Assembly (NCBI GenBank): GCA_002099365.1
Contig: MSED01000005.1
Span: 1,674,001-1,738,000 of the forward strand
Source: Phialophora verrucosa
Taxonomy: Eukaryota; Ascomycota; Eurotiomycetes; Chaetothyriales; Herpotrichiellaceae
Length of the DNA stretch: 64,000 bases
Direction: 5' to 3'
Positions 43,538 to 55,632 of this stretch are shown piece by piece (within the stretch, counting starts at the first letter, position 1; every line of letters starts with the position of its first letter). The notes beneath the pieces are model-generated. The model was not told the origin of the DNA. It was given only the letters and a program-made list of their open reading frames with translations, and ran no database searches. Position numbers and translations under genes: made by a program.

Positions 43538-44096
43538 TCAACCACCGAAACCGTAGAGGGTTCTGCCTTGTCGTTTGAGAGCGTAAACAACGTCTGTTGC
43601 ACGTTTGTTAGTCATATTGTTCTCTTTCGCTGCAGCTTGCATTAGAGAATCAACATACCGAGTGAGGTGACGGTCTTTCTCTTTGCGTGTTCGGTGTAGG
43701 TGACAGCGTCGCGGATGACAGATTCGAGGAATGACTTCAGGACACCACGAGTCTCTTCGTAGATCATGGCTGAGATACGCTTGACACCGCCACGACGAGC
43801 GAGACGTCGAATGGCAGGCTTGGTGATACCTTGGATGTTGTCGCGCAAGATCTTGCGATGTCTCTTGGCACCGCCTTTGCCGAGGCCCTTGCCACCTTTG
43901 CCGCCTGTAGAAAAAGGCTGTTAGTACAGTGTCTTGTGAAGGTATTGTTGTAGGGTGTAAGTGGTCTGAGGTGGGGGCGAAAAGTAGCCTGCAGCAGATC
44001 GAGAACGGGACGACGCGACGATGAGCTGCAGCAGCGACCACAACAGCAATAATCGCGATGATAGACGCGTAGAGAACATTACTTACGTCCAGTCAT
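43538..44096 (-). CDS. hhf1: Histone H4
   Basis: Three exons, 44096-44087, 43904-43659 and 43593-43538, give the exact 103 residues of H4: [20 protein letters not shown] to RQGRTLYGFGG. H4 pairs with H3 to form the tetramer core of the nucleosome, and the Lys-rich N-terminal tail is the acetylation platform. The first exon holds only 10 coding bases and the gene has two introns, a pattern common in filamentous ascomycetes. No H3 gene lies beside it in the window, although H3 and H4 are often paired, so this is a stand-alone copy here. Confidence 0.98.
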
Positions 44097-44753
44097 GTTT
44101 GTAGTGAGATGATGAAGATGATAAGATGAAGGATCGAAAGGTTGATGATGGTTGGTGGATGGATGAGCGCTGAGTTGAAGCGGAAGATGCAGTGATAAGC
44201 GGGCAAAAGGGGAGAAAAAGAGGAAGAGAAAGAAGACGGGGGAGCGAGGATATAAGCGAAAGAGCAAGGCAGGAGTGACGGGCTGGATCAACTGGGGCTT
44301 GGCGGCCGCCGGTGATTCAAAGTTGATTTTCCTCACTAGAAAACCGCCTCACAAGATCAGGCAAAGAGCTGCTGGAAAGCAGCAACTTGTTCTGAGCACA
44401 TCAAAAGGATCGAACGCGGTTGCTGATTGGTTGTGATATCTCGCATTTTTCGGGGCGGGGCTAATCCGCAGATCAGACTAGCGTGAGTGGCTGATGCACG
44501 TGAGACAGTGGGCCAGATCAGATCAGAGATCACCTGACCATCATTGCCCTCTGCTCTTTACGAGTACGAGTACTTGTCCTGTGTACCGGCATGACCGGGT
44601 ACAGGATACATCTCAGACAAGGCCTTGGGGTCCGTGTCAGCTTCGGCCCTGCAGAGCTGAATCAATCGCGACGGGAATGCTGCTTTTCAATGGACCGATC
44701 ATTGTACACGTGAGTTTATAGGACTCCTCATGCTCCCACACGCTTGCTGTCTC
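44097..44753. promoter_or_regulatory. Histone H4 promoter region
   Basis: 657 bp. On the H4 strand there is a CCAAT box at 44430-44426 and a TTATAT sequence around 44256-44251, about 155 bp upstream of the ATG. A GATG-rich purine run (44110-44165) is probably the 5' leader. The far end overlaps the 3' flank of the lectin gene. Confidence 0.55.
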
Positions 44754-45865
44754 CTAGAAGCCCTTGAACCCATCATAACGTTGCTTCTCCTTGTACTTCT
44801 TGTACCCAACATAGCCACCACCCGCAACACCAGCGAACAGTAGCACCTTGAAGAAGAACCAGCCCCAACCACCACCCTGCTGCTTCGGGCTCCGTCCCCT
44901 CCCGCTGGCTCTGTTCTGAGAATGTTTATCTCGTCCGCCCTGCGCCGCCACTGGGTTGTACAGATTCTTCGTCTCCACGCTGATAATGTCGAAGTTGTCC
45001 GATAACTCGCCAGTGTGCGCGCTAAACCCCAGATATGCGGTGTTGGGCATCTTGAGCGGCTGGTCTGCGGTTGGCTCGATGCTGAAGCAATCGATCCAAG
45101 CATCGGGCGCTTTGTATTGAAGTTGTAGAGAGAGGGATTTGTCTTGGAAGTACGTAAGCTTGGCCTTGGTTGGTACTGCTGCGCCGCGCAGTCCTCGTGC
45201 CTGTGTGTGCCACCGTCAGTCTTGGTCCCGGTAGTCTCCCTGCATCGTGCACTTTCTTACCGAACAACCGCCGATCTCGTTCGCCTTGCCATCGTTTGCA
45301 GCATCATAAGTAGTCTTCCCATCTCCCATCATGCCCATCACGTACGGAAACACCACCCCGGGCCGATTGTTCTTGTACGTGTCGAAGAATATGCCGAGAC
45401 CCTCGAATTGGTCTTTATGTCCAAACACATTGCCCGGCTGTGCCCTGTCCTTGGTGATCCACAGCGCGAACCCATCGCCGTGTAAATGTCCCTTGCCATG
45501 AATCGCAAACTCGAACTCGACTTCCCAATTTGTCGCGGTGAGGGGTATTCGTGAAAAGATCCAACCTGACTGCGAGGGCAAGTCGGAGGCCAGCCGTATG
45601 TACTTGTCAGTGCGGATGATGGTGTCGCCGCCGAAGTCAAACCACCGACTAGACATGTCCGAGTCGAGGTACGGTGATTGGAGACTATGTGTCCGCAGCT
45701 TGAAGAGTTTCGTTAGCCACTGTGCACACACGCTGGTGGCTGCATCGCAGGCTAACTTACAGCGACGCTCTTCATCTCAGGGTCTGCCTCGACAGCGGCC
45801 CGCGTGCCAACTGCATATGCCGCCAGCAGCCATAATGAGGACCACATGCTGGACGGCCACTTCAT
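44754..45865 (-). CDS. L-type lectin-domain cargo receptor (VIP36/Emp47-like)
   Basis: Exons 45865-45761, 45698-45261 and 45200-44754 give 329 residues. The first exon supplies a signal peptide (SSMWSSLWLLAAYAVGTRAA). The legume-lectin fold follows: SPYLDSDMSSRWFDFGGDTI, HGDGFALWITKD, FGHKDQFEGLGIFFDTYKNN and GFSAHTGELSDNFDI. These keep the Asp/Asn Ca2+ and mannose-binding positions of the family. One transmembrane helix (WFFFKVLLFAGVAGGGYVGY) is followed by a short cytosolic tail KKYKEKQRYDGFKGF. Such receptors carry glycoproteins between ER and Golgi. The length fits VIP36 rather than the longer Emp46/47 with coiled coil. Confidence 0.93.
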
Positions 45866-46270
45866 GGCTGAGGGTCTGTGCTTCCAACGTCAATGAAAGG
45901 GTAAAAAAGAAAACCGTCACATTAGCCACATGGCAAAAAAACAACCAGTCGCGGAAAGTCGCACCTCCTGAACTAGTAGACGTGAATGTTGTTACTGGAC
46001 TGTAAAGGTGTTCAATTGGTGGCTCTCCATCAGAAACGGCCTCACAGTCCCCTGGAAAATACTCCTACCAATCGGCGTACGCCATATCGCGGCATACTTG
46101 CCCAATACAGCATCTCGTGGTGGATTGACGCAGACCATCTGCATCTGCATCTGCAATTATTACTCCATCGTGTCCGTCCGGAGGAGAAATCAATTCGACA
46201 GAGAGCTTGATCCAAAGTCCACAGACACAACGACCACACTAGTACAACACCACACCTCAAGCCCACAACC
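45866..46270. promoter_or_regulatory. Divergent promoter region between lectin and tim13
   Basis: 405 bp between two start codons. It contains a run of CATCTG/TGCATC-type repeats near 46137-46156. No factor site is clear. Confidence 0.5.
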
Positions 46271-46699
46271 ATGGCATTCGGCGGTTTCTTCGGCGGCGGC
46301 TCCTCCTCCTCTGACGATAAAAACAACAACTCCTCATCCACAGACTCGTCACCCACCATAACGAATCCGCTCTCCTCGTCCTTCCCGTCCTCCTCCCCTT
46401 CAACAACACAAACTCTTCAACGCATCCAGTCGGCCATCACCGAACAAAGCAACGTCAGCAACGCCAAACAACTCATCTCCAACGTCAACACAAATTGCTT
46501 TGAGAAATGCGTCCCATCCCCGGCTGGGAGTCTCAGCTCGGGCGAGCAGAAATGCCTGACGGCGTGTATGGAGAAATACATCGATGCCTGGAATGTCACC
46601 AGTCGGACGTATACAGCAAGGTTGCAGAAGGAGAGCGCAGCCTTCGCAGGTGTAGGAGGGGTGGGCGCACAAGCGGGAGGTGGGAAGGAGCTGTTTTAA
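46271..46699 (+). CDS. tim13: Tim13, small Tim chaperone of mitochondrial intermembrane space
   Basis: A single exon of 142 residues contains the twin CX3C signature: Cys76-x3-Cys80 (NCFEKC) and Cys95-x3-Cys99 (CLTAC), 14 residues apart. This is within the Tim10/DDP zinc-finger-like domain QLISNVNTNCFEKC to KYIDAWN. The N-terminal 45 residues are Ser-rich low complexity and make it longer than most Tim13 proteins. The Tim8-Tim13 complex guides hydrophobic precursors such as Tim23 across the intermembrane space; folding uses the Mia40/Erv1 disulphide relay. Tim8, Tim9 and Tim10 share the motif, but VPSPAGSLSSGEQKC fits Tim13 best. Confidence 0.88.
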   Translation: MAFGGFFGGGSSSSDDKNNNSSSTDSSPTITNPLSSSFPSSSPSTTQTLQRIQSAITEQSNVSNAKQLISNVNTNCFEKCVPSPAGSLSSGEQKCLTACMEKYIDAWNVTSRTYTARLQKESAAFAGVGGVGAQAGGGKELF

Positions 46700-47786
46700 A
46701 GGCGGGAGGGAGAGGAGTGGACGAGCCGAGTTGACGGTCGATCCATCGCATTTGGACCTCTGGCGCCAGCTTTGCCACACCTCGGGGGAGCAAACGACGC
46801 AAACCGGGGCCCTCCTGTTCCTGGATATCTGCAACTTACGTCGCCGTCGAAAGCCGACGACTGGACTTGCCCGGTTTCTTGACCCTGACCAGGGCTTCCT
46901 TCCCGAAGCGTGTGCGGTGCACCCAGCTTCTTCGTCTCCGTACACCTCAGCTCTCTTCGCAACGCTTATATCCCCGACTCCGCCAGAGGCCTCTCTACTT
47001 ATGGACCGGCCGACCACACAATTGTACATTAGCCATCTCACCGGCAGAGCTAGGACGTGATAGAAGGTCAAAGATATGATCGGGGATCTGATACGTGGCA
47101 GGAAGCCGTGGAACGCTTTCTGGCGACTTGTGTACAATAACTCCTCTCACGTCGGGTTGAAGGCAGAAATAGCTCGCAACCTACAAATGCGAAAGTGTTG
47201 ATAGCCACAGGAGGCAGGGTGTCAATATCTACTTTCGAACCCACTTGCTTCACTTTGACTTGGTATCTCGTGCCTTGAGCGTTAGAAGTGATCAATGCCA
47301 GAATCTGCAAGCGATGCAGTAATAATATTTCGATGCATTCAGGAGGGTCTTGTTCTCGTACACTGCATTAAGTGCCTCGTATGATTGTCGATATGGCCTT
47401 AGGAGTCATAAATAGGTCATTTGCAGCTCTCCCTGCCCCATTCAATACCGGCTGATGTTCAAACAAGAGCAAACATCCACAACCACTGTGGCCCGCCAAA
47501 CTTTGCAACAACCCACGGCGCCATTATCACCACACCCAACAGCTTGTTAGGGTGGAACCAAATGCAACGGCCGCAGTCCGTCGTCGCGAACTTCGTTGCA
47601 AAAACCAAACTGCTTCTTAACGGCAGGAAAACCCCAGATCCAAGCCCCTTTTTGTTGTTCATTGTGTAGCACTCGAAAACCTGCTCGTCAATACCCGAGT
47701 GTCGGCTCGGGTACGTGTCTTCAGCCTTCCCGGTTCGGTCGCATCGGTGACCCCTCGGCGAGCAGTCTGTCTTCACGACGTTACGA
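46700..47786. other. Convergent intergenic region, nothing recognised
   Basis: Nearly 1.1 kb between the tim13 and PKA stops. A 245-codon minus frame overlaps tim13's opposite strand and lacks recognisable motifs. Long 3' UTRs are possible. Confidence 0.5.
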
Positions 47787-49229
47787 TTAGAAGTCCACAA
47801 AGAAATGGCCGAATCTGTACAGCAGGTCAGCTTCGGTCTCGACGGGCCAACTCCATGGGTGCCATACGGGTCCTCTCCTTTCTTGCCATATTCCTCCGTT
47901 TCCTCGGGATATTTGTCGAACTGACTGGCGTCGCCCGCGCCGCCCTTCACAGGAGGAACGTAGGGCGCGTCAATGTCTTTCTTGAGGAGTCTCTCCCACG
48001 TAACCTCCGCGAACCATGCGTGGTTCTTGATATCGGACGGACCACCGTGCAGGTTGCCCAGTCGCTTGGTCAGGTCATTTGTGATAAGTTGAACCAGGAG
48101 ATCTTGAGCATCGGCGTGAATGTACGGAGGATACTTGACTCGGCCTTTCAGGATGTTCTCGTAGATCTTGACGGGAGAGCCGCCGTCCCAGAACGGGGTA
48201 AAACCACACAGCATTTCAAAAATCAAAATACCGAGTGACCACCTAATCGCCTCAGCATCTCCGAAAGGGGAAAGCGGATTTGGATATCTTACCAGTCAAC
48301 TGACTTGTTGTAACCTTTTGAGGCTACGACTTCTGGAGCAAGATAATCTGGAGTTCCGCAAAGAGTCCAGGTGATATCAGGTACCTCTTTCGCAAAACCG
48401 AAGTCGGTGATCTTGACGTGGCCATGCCTGTCGAGCAGCAGGTTTTCGGGTTTCAGGTCGCGATATATTATGTTTTGGCTGTGCAGATATTCAAGTGCCA
48501 GAGTGACTTCGGCGGCATAGAACTTGGCGACAGGGTTCGGGAAGCGCTTCGAGGGTCAGCATTAGGTCGAGTGTGGCAGAACGCAGGGTGCGGCATTACC
48601 TGCGACTTTCGAAGCAGACTAAACAGCTCACCACCTTCAATGAAGTCCATGACCATGTACAGATTCCGGGAATCTTGGAACGTTCCCCACAGAGTGATAA
48701 GGAAAGGGTGCTTGACTCTCTGCAGCATGCGTCGCTCGTCATTGGTGTGCTCGATCTGCTTCATCTTGACCACCTGGGCCTTCTTCAGGACCTTGATAGC
48801 ATAATAGCGTTGATTGTGCTTGGACTGCACGAGATGCACCCGGCCGAAGCTACCGGTTCCCAATGTTCTCTGAATGGCGAAGTCTGTGAGGGTGTATTTG
48901 CCTTTGGTCTGTCTTTGCACCGCTTTGGAGTCCACCACGCCGCCCGAAGGACTGACGACAGGTGCGGAGTTCATGTTCACTCCGCCGTTGCTCTCGATCG
49001 TTTTGGCATTGGGGTCTGGGGTGGAGGTGGTGGTCACGGTAGTGGTGGCGGCAGTTGACTGAGTGGGAGCATCTGAAGCGCCAGTAGCCTTTGATGACGG
49101 TGACGACGTGTCAGTCTTGTGCGAGGATTTGTATTGAATGGGCTGATAATTGCCGCCGCTTTGTTGGGCGGACTTGTCATCAGACTCCTTGGTCTTCTTT
49201 TTCTTGAGCAGGCCTCCAAAGGTCGGCAT
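47787..49229 (-). CDS. pkaC: cAMP-dependent protein kinase catalytic subunit
   Basis: Exons 49229-48600, 48546-48293, 48242-47868 and 47814-47787 give 428 residues. The tiny last exon restores the AGC-kinase tail end, EDPFGHFFVDF. Reading through instead gives an unrelated tail. An N-terminal disordered region of about 110 residues precedes the kinase. Kinase motifs are the glycine loop LGTGSFGRVHLV, the ATP lysine in YYAIKVLKK, YRDLKPENLLL, DFGFAKEV, activation loop TLCGTPDYLAPEVV, and FTPFWDGGSP. It transmits nutrient and cAMP signals for growth, conidiation and stress control. PKA regulatory subunit is not in the window. Confidence 0.96.
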
Positions 49230-50268
49230 TTGGCTAACGTAGGGGAGCGCACGGTTCCCAGAGAATGGAATGCTAACAATAGGGTGATTTCAAAAGGAGC
49301 TCGGAGGCCCGTCAGGACTGCCTACCGAGTCACAACGTGGAACGTGGATGGGGTGAGGCCGACCTGAGAGCAGGTGGGGAGGGGTAGCAGCAGTTGCGCA
49401 GCCAAATCAAGGATCTATCGACGTGGGCCGTCGATTATTCGGTCGGATAATGGCTGGTCGCTGGGAAGCTGCAATGCAGGCCGATAAGCTCCAATCGACA
49501 CACAATAACAATAAGGCCCGTCAAGATTGCGATTGCAGCTCTCGTTCAACCGGTGAGTTGGATGAATAAGTGAGGGAGAGTACAGCATAAGCAGCTAGGG
49601 ATGTATCACAGAGGAGGACAGGTTCAGGTTGAGAGCTGCACCTCGAAGCAAGCTGAGACGGGATCTTTGAACTCTACGACGCTTGCTCCCAACTACTAGA
49701 GGCCGAGCTGTAAGCTTGTTTGGTGATATTATTGGCGACGAGGGCACCAGTGACGAGCGGGCAATTGCGTCCGTACTAGCAGGGTTACAGTTGCGATCAA
49801 GATATGCGTGGCGAGCAGGCAAGATCTTCCCCTCCCCTCCTTATGGCGGTTTGGACACAGACGAGAGCGCGATCCGGGCATGGGTATTGAGACGCGGGGA
49901 AGCTGGCCAGCAGCGAAGTGTGCTCGGCTTTCAGGGCACAACCCTTCCACTTGGTGAATCGTCGGTAAGACAAAACTTGCTCCAGAGCAAAGAGGCAGCA
50001 AAGAGTCCCCGGCGCCCCCCCCTCCAGTCCGTCCACCTCCAACTCCTCTTTTCAAGCCACGTATGTCACCAATGAAGCAATCTTGACCCCGCCAACGAGG
50101 TCAGAGGGACCCAGCCGACTGGCCGGAGCCAGGAGTGCGGAGAATGACCGTTGGCTTCGATTGATATGCTATCTACCCACCTACCGCAGGACTGTGTAGG
50201 GTGAGCAAGATAGTCGTGGATACTCCTACGCCGAGCTCACTTCTACTCAATGTCTGGCACAGTACATA
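49230..50268. promoter_or_regulatory. Upstream region of the PKA gene
   Basis: About 1 kb, containing the PKA promoter and the 3' flank of avo1. Short plus-strand frames (for example 49683-50075) have no support. Confidence 0.5.
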
Positions 50269-52746
50269 TCACGCTCGTGCCAGCTTCATCTCCCGGGTCA
50301 CTTCATCCACTATCTCCTGCGCTTCACCCGCCGTTCGCGCCTCGAAGTCGTATCGCTTAGACTCGTTCACCCTTCGAACCACAATCCGCACCAGCTTAGG
50401 ATGCTTTGAGCTGACCTTGCACTTCAAAATGTCGTTGAATGCAATCGAGCTGAATTTGGCGTTGGAGCTGTTGTCGGCTGGCATCACATGAATTATGTCG
50501 CCATCAAACACCAGGACTCTCTGGCTCCCCTGCGCAAAGCCTCCAAGCTGCTTCCTCGTCACGTAATACTTCTTGAAATTGCTTGCGCTCGAGAGTAAGT
50601 CCTGCTTCAGCGACGAAGTTTGCATCGGTTGTCCCCTCTTATTCTTCTTTGTCGGGCCCTGGATGTCCAGCAGTAGAGGCGCATTGGGCGAGGAACTCCC
50701 AGGTGACCCCGTCAAAGGAACTCCAGCGCCGAAACGCCTCCGGACCAGGTCCAACTCGGATCGCACGCCCAGAGCTTCCACGGTCCGATCCAACGGCGCC
50801 ACAGTGTTCGTGCCAGCCACCTTGAGTACGAACCCCGCCTTCTCAAGGTTCCACCGCTTGCAAACATGGTCCAGAATTTCAGCGATGTAGCTGTCCGTCG
50901 ATGTTTCCATCATCATCGTCTGCGCGGTCATATCGTGATTGAGATAGCGGATTTTTAGCGGTTTCGTGGAGCCCATGCGAGGAGTTGCCTGCGGCGCGGC
51001 CGGCGCAGGAAGATCTGCGGGAGTCAAGGAAGCATTGGTGAGAGCTGTGGTGAAAGGCTGTCCAGCAAGGAGAATGTTAGTCCGCGACAGTCCTCCTTTG
51101 GGAGTGCCAGGACGCTCTATCGTAAGCAGTGGAGCCTGCCCTTCAAGGGTCGTGACGGGGCCAGCCTCCACTTGTTCAGACGGTCTAAGCTGGGGTGTTT
51201 CCTTCTTGTTAGCTTCGTACTGGGATGCAGATGCTTCGACAAGCCCAAACTCATCGAATGGTCGGCCTCTGCTCCTGCCTCTGCCGGCTCGATTGTTGTT
51301 GTCAGTAAAATCCGTCACAGGCCTGGTACGGACAAGTGGAGGAAAGTCCTCATCAATCTCTCCATCCTCGACCATTCGCAGTGTCCACTTGTTGACATCA
51401 AGCTGTTCTGGAGTGAACGCCGGTTGCAACTCTTCCTCTTGGTATCTCCAGAGAGCGTGACCAATTGCTTCAGCGACTATGATAGGATTGCCGTCTTTGG
51501 ATGTTCGAGCCAACGGCATCTCAAATGGTTCCTCGGCATCATCCGAGAACGGCGCATATACCTTGATCCACAGAGGATTTGGGGTGCCTTTACCAGAGAG
51601 ACCAGCGAACGCTTGCAAAGGATTGCTTGGCCCTTTTTTCTGTGCGCCAAGAGCCGCTGAAAGTAAGCTCTTAGGCTGGATCGTGCTTATAGGCCGGGGC
51701 GGTGGTAGCTCATGCAATATTGATAATGTCCTCTGTCTTTTAGGCGATCCATGTGGAACTGACCGAGGTCCTGAACCTGTTAAACTACCCAGTGGTGTGG
51801 AGTTCAGATTCGAGTCGTCTAAAGTATTGAGCAGAGATGCGGAGTCCATGGTGTCTCCCAATTCCGATGACATGGCAGATCCAACTGATTCAGCATCCGA
51901 GTCGTCTTGGACGCCTACATGCTGACCAGCTTGTGCAACCACCCCGATGGGATCTTCGCCAGGCAGCGGAACAGATTTGGAGGTTTGGCCCGCGGTAAGT
52001 TGACGGCGTTGGAAATAGGCTGGATCCACTTCATTCTCCGAGGACATATCGCTGCTCGTGGTAGTGTCACGCCTGGCACGAGCTTTGACGGCTTCCACCG
52101 CACCAAGCGAGCCGGTCCTGCGCCTGTTGTCGGTCGTCGGTTTGTTCGGCGAGGTAGTCTCACCATCTGCGTCCGTACCGCGGATGGGAGATGAGTCTGC
52201 ACGATTGCGAGCGGGCATCTTTGCAAAACGGATTTGTTGGACAGTGCGTTGGCCACCATCGCCTTCGTCTTCTGAATCGTCAGTTAGATCGCTACTGTCG
52301 TCGTCCTCTACTTGTTCTCTTCTTCTCCGTCGTCTCATGTTAAGTGCAGGGCCGATGGTATCGTTGCTAGTTCTGCCAGAGACGAGGCCACCTTCATCCT
52401 CTTCGACATCCTGTGAGTTCAGCCGCTGAAGATCTGCGCCTTCCCTGAAATAATTGCTCTTAACAGATGTCGGAATTGGCGGAGAGTAAGTCCGCTGTAC
52501 GGGTTCAGCAGACCAGCCGGCGGCACGGAACCCAGGCGTGTTCAAGATTGAGGAGTTGACATTGATCAGTCGCTCTGCAATCGCGTCCTTGGCACTGGCC
52601 AAATAAGACGTTCGTAGATACCAGATGGCAAAGCTGTTGTGTTAGGTTAGCAAATTTCCCGCCCTCAGATCGGGCCAATGGACGAAGAAATTTCTCTTCC
52701 AGGAATCAAGCGACTTCACTCACTCTTCATTCTGTAACAGAGCCAT
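50269..52746 (-). CDS. avo1: TORC2 subunit Avo1/Sin1
   Basis: Two exons, 52746-52724 and 52633-50269, give 795 residues; the first restores MALLQNEDFAIWYLRTSYLA, the typical Sin1 start. A long disordered region follows with acidic stretches. The CRIM domain is near residues 385-470 (GLSGKGTPNPLWIKVYAPFS). The Ras-binding-like domain follows (KPLKIRYLNHDMTAQTMMME). A C-terminal PH domain (about residues 680-795) starts YYVTRKQLGGFAQGSQRVLV. Sin1 presents AGC-kinase substrates to TORC2, and its PH domain binds membrane lipid. It is cytosolic and plasma-membrane associated. Confidence 0.93.
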
Positions 52747-53253
52747 GCTGAAGGTCGTGCACTCGGCGCCCAAATAATGAACGAAGAATGATCAGGAAGT
52801 CGCCGGACGGGGCGTGGGTTCCAGGCTATCAAGCCCAACCGCGGCCATTACAGGATCCTGAAGTGACAATCTGAAAGCGCTATCCGAGGTATCTCTGTGC
52901 AACCTGGATCTGTTGTTATAGACAGCGACGGCCTTTTGGAAACGACAAGTTGGATAGTAATTGATGTCTCGGGAAGTTCGAGGGGTCAGGCTAAGCCTAA
53001 GCTATGGAGTTTACGGCGTTAGAGCGCTGCATGCGCTAACCAATTAAATCCAGCGGGGAAAGGTCAGCCTCGCCTGTGGCTTAGCGAGCCTTTCCAAGCC
53101 TTGTCTCGTCGGAGGCAAGGCGGCGGGGATGCTCTTGCTCTCGTGCCTATTACTAAAAGTCTTGCAGCCTTCTCTCCCATTGTTGCCTTCTTATCTCTTC
53201 CGTTGCTCTCGCTCTTCCAGCTTCAGACTTCTAGTTGCTGCTTCAGCCTCGTC
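52747..53253. promoter_or_regulatory. Divergent promoter region between avo1 and ubp14
   Basis: 507 bp between two start codons. The in-frame extension of ubp14 upstream to 53101 is CT-rich and hydrophobic and is best read as 5' leader. Confidence 0.55.
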
Positions 53254-55632
53254 ATGGCGTGTCCGCACGCTCATTCCCAAGACCTTTGTCCTCCCAGACC
53301 CAACCAAAGTGTCTACCGCGAAGACTGCACACAGTGTTTTGATTCCATAGACGATGAAGCTGGCCTTGATGTCTGTCTAAGCTGCTTCAACGGTGGTTGT
53401 GCTGGCGACCGTAACCACTCTCTCCTCCACTACTCTCTGACCAACCATCCTCTGGTGCTAAACATCAAACGGACCCGGAAACACGTCCAGCGTGATGAAC
53501 CCCCTCCGAAGTTGACGAAGCTCGCCATTGCTGCCGAAACGGAGGAGGACAAGTACGATACAACAACAAGGGTCAAATGCCATGCATGTGGTATCCAGGA
53601 TGTGGGCCAGTCATCACAAAACCTGGCCGCAGTCGTCCAGGGAGTTCTGAAAGCCATGACCTTTGCCAAGTCAGAAGAAGTCAAGGCGTGGGAGCAGGAG
53701 TTTACACCGTGCGAACACACCCTGTGCCTCGAGCAAGAGATGGGCAGACAGATCGAGTCACAAAACCTGGGTTCGTGCTCCAAGTGTGAGCTAAAAGAGA
53801 ACCTCTGGCTCTGCTTGCAATGCGGGAATCTAGGCTGTGGCCGAGCGCAATTCGGTGGCATTGGCGGCAATTCCCACGGGCTGGCTCATGCGACAGAGAG
53901 TGGACACGCTGTTGCTGTCAAGCTTGGCTCTATCACTCCCGAAGGCAATGCCGATGTCTACTGCTACCACTGCAACGAAGAGCGGGTGGACACAGAATTG
54001 GCCAAACATCTCGCTCATTGGGGCATCAACATTGCGGAGCGGGAGAAAACCGAGAAGAGCTTGATGGAAATGCAGGTTGAGCAGAACTTGAAATGGGATT
54101 TCTCCATGACCACAGAGGACGGCAAAGAGCTGTCCCCTCTGTTCGGCCAGGGCTTCACAGGTCTGAAGAACATCGGGAACAGCTGCTACCTCAACAGCGC
54201 CGTTCAATGTTTGTTCTCGTTGCCCGATTTCCAAGTCCGATATTACCGCCCCGACGAACCCCCTCCAACCACTCAACTACCAGCGGAAGACCTAGAGACA
54301 CAGCTGCGGAAGCTTGCTGATGGTGTGCTGTCTGGTCGATATTCACGGCCAGAGACCAATACGCACGTCTCGCCGGACGATCCCGAAGTGCCTCACCAGA
54401 AGGGTCTCTCGCCTGCAATGTTCAAGCATCTTATCGGACGGAACCATGAAGAGTTCTCAACCATGAGACAACAAGACGCGTTCGAATTCCTGCTTCACCT
54501 CTTCAAACATATTAGCATTTCCAACAACTCCCAACCTTCGCAAGATCCGGTGCAATCCTTCCGCTTCGCCATGGAGCAGCGCTTACAGTGCTCGAATTGT
54601 AAGCGAGTCCGCTACCGAATAGACGAACAAGACAACATCTCAATTCCTGTGCCCGTGCGGAGAAAGCAAGTCGTCAACGACCAGGGCGGGGCGATGGAGG
54701 AGCCCAAAGGGTCCGAGTTCGAACCAGTTTCGCTGAAAGAGTGTCTGGACATCTTCACGTCGACGGCTGCTGTGGAGCTGACCTGTCCTGCTTGTGGGTC
54801 CACCGCCGGATTCACCAAGTCTTCGAAGTTCAAGACCTTCCCCAAGAACTTGGCCATTAATCCTCTCCGCTTTGAGATCATCAATTGGGTACCAACGAAG
54901 CTGGATATCCCTGTGCAGGTGACAGATGAGCCGTTCGATTTGAGCCCCTACAAATCTTCAGGACTGCAACCAAACGAGGAGGAGTTGCCTGAAGATGCAA
55001 ATGTTGGAGGCTCCAGTTCGGCGCCTGCGGCATTTGTCCCGAATGAAGAGGCTCTCGGCCAACTTGAATCTATGGGCTTCCCCCGAGTCCGATGCGAGAA
55101 GGCGCTCCATGCAACGGGCAATGCAGATGCAGAAGCAGCGATGAATTGGCTGTTTTCGCATATGGACGACCCAGAGATCGATGAACCTCTGAATGTCGGT
55201 GGCGGGGCGGGCAACGGCTCGGCAGATGATGCTGATAAGATTGCGCAGCTTGGAGATATGGGCATTGGTGTACCGCAGGCACGGAAAGCATTGCGAGAGT
55301 GCAACGGCGATGTCAATCGAGCTCTAGATTGGGTGTTCAGCCATCCCGATGACCAAGGGGACTTTGGCGAAGACGCATCGGCTGCTCCGAAGGAGCCAAA
55401 GGCACTTCCCGGAAGCGAACAGCTTCCTGCGAAGTTCGAACTCCAGAGCATTGTATGCCACAAGGGGTCGAGCATCCATGCCGGCCATTATGTGGCGTTC
55501 ATCCGGAGAGCCATTCCCGGAACGGACAAGGACAGACACTGGGTGTTGTTCAATGATGAGAAAGTGGTCAAGGCGGTGGGCGTGGAAGAGATGAAGAAGT
55601 TTGCATACATTTACTTTTTCCGCATGGTGTAA
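53254..55632 (+). CDS. ubp14: Ubiquitin C-terminal hydrolase Ubp14/USP5
   Basis: One exon, 792 residues from the ATG at 53254; an upstream frame opening exists at 53101 but the family starts with MACPHAHSQDL. Domains in order: a first zinc finger, the UBP zinc finger (WLCLQCGNLGCGR, HGLAHATESGHAVAVKL), the USP catalytic core with Cys311 in NIGNSCYLNSAVQ and His745 in IHAGHYVAFIRR, and two UBA domains between (NEEALGQLESMGFPRVRCEK, then LGDMGIGVPQARKAL). USP5/Ubp14 disassembles unanchored polyubiquitin chains and recognises the free C-terminal Gly-Gly by the UBP finger. It keeps the proteasome from clogging. Confidence 0.96.
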   Translation: MACPHAHSQDLCPPRPNQSVYREDCTQCFDSIDDEAGLDVCLSCFNGGCAGDRNHSLLHYSLTNHPLVLNIKRTRKHVQRDEPPPKLTKLAIAAETEEDKYDTTTRVKCHACGIQDVGQSSQNLAAVVQGVLKAMTFAKSEEVKAWEQEFTPCEHTLCLEQEMGRQIESQNLGSCSKCELKENLWLCLQCGNLGCGRAQFGGIGGNSHGLAHATESGHAVAVKLGSITPEGNADVYCYHCNEERVDTELAKHLAHWGINIAEREKTEKSLMEMQVEQNLKWDFSMTTEDGKELSPLFGQGFTGLKNIGNSCYLNSAVQCLFSLPDFQVRYYRPDEPPPTTQLPAEDLETQLRKLADGVLSGRYSRPETNTHVSPDDPEVPHQKGLSPAMFKHLIGRNHEEFSTMRQQDAFEFLLHLFKHISISNNSQPSQDPVQSFRFAMEQRLQCSNCKRVRYRIDEQDNISIPVPVRRKQVVNDQGGAMEEPKGSEFEPVSLKECLDIFTSTAAVELTCPACGSTAGFTKSSKFKTFPKNLAINPLRFEIINWVPTKLDIPVQVTDEPFDLSPYKSSGLQPNEEELPEDANVGGSSSAPAAFVPNEEALGQLESMGFPRVRCEKALHATGNADAEAAMNWLFSHMDDPEIDEPLNVGGGAGNGSADDADKIAQLGDMGIGVPQARKALRECNGDVNRALDWVFSHPDDQGDFGEDASAAPKEPKALPGSEQLPAKFELQSIVCHKGSSIHAGHYVAFIRRAIPGTDKDRHWVLFNDEKVVKAVGVEEMKKFAYIYFFRMV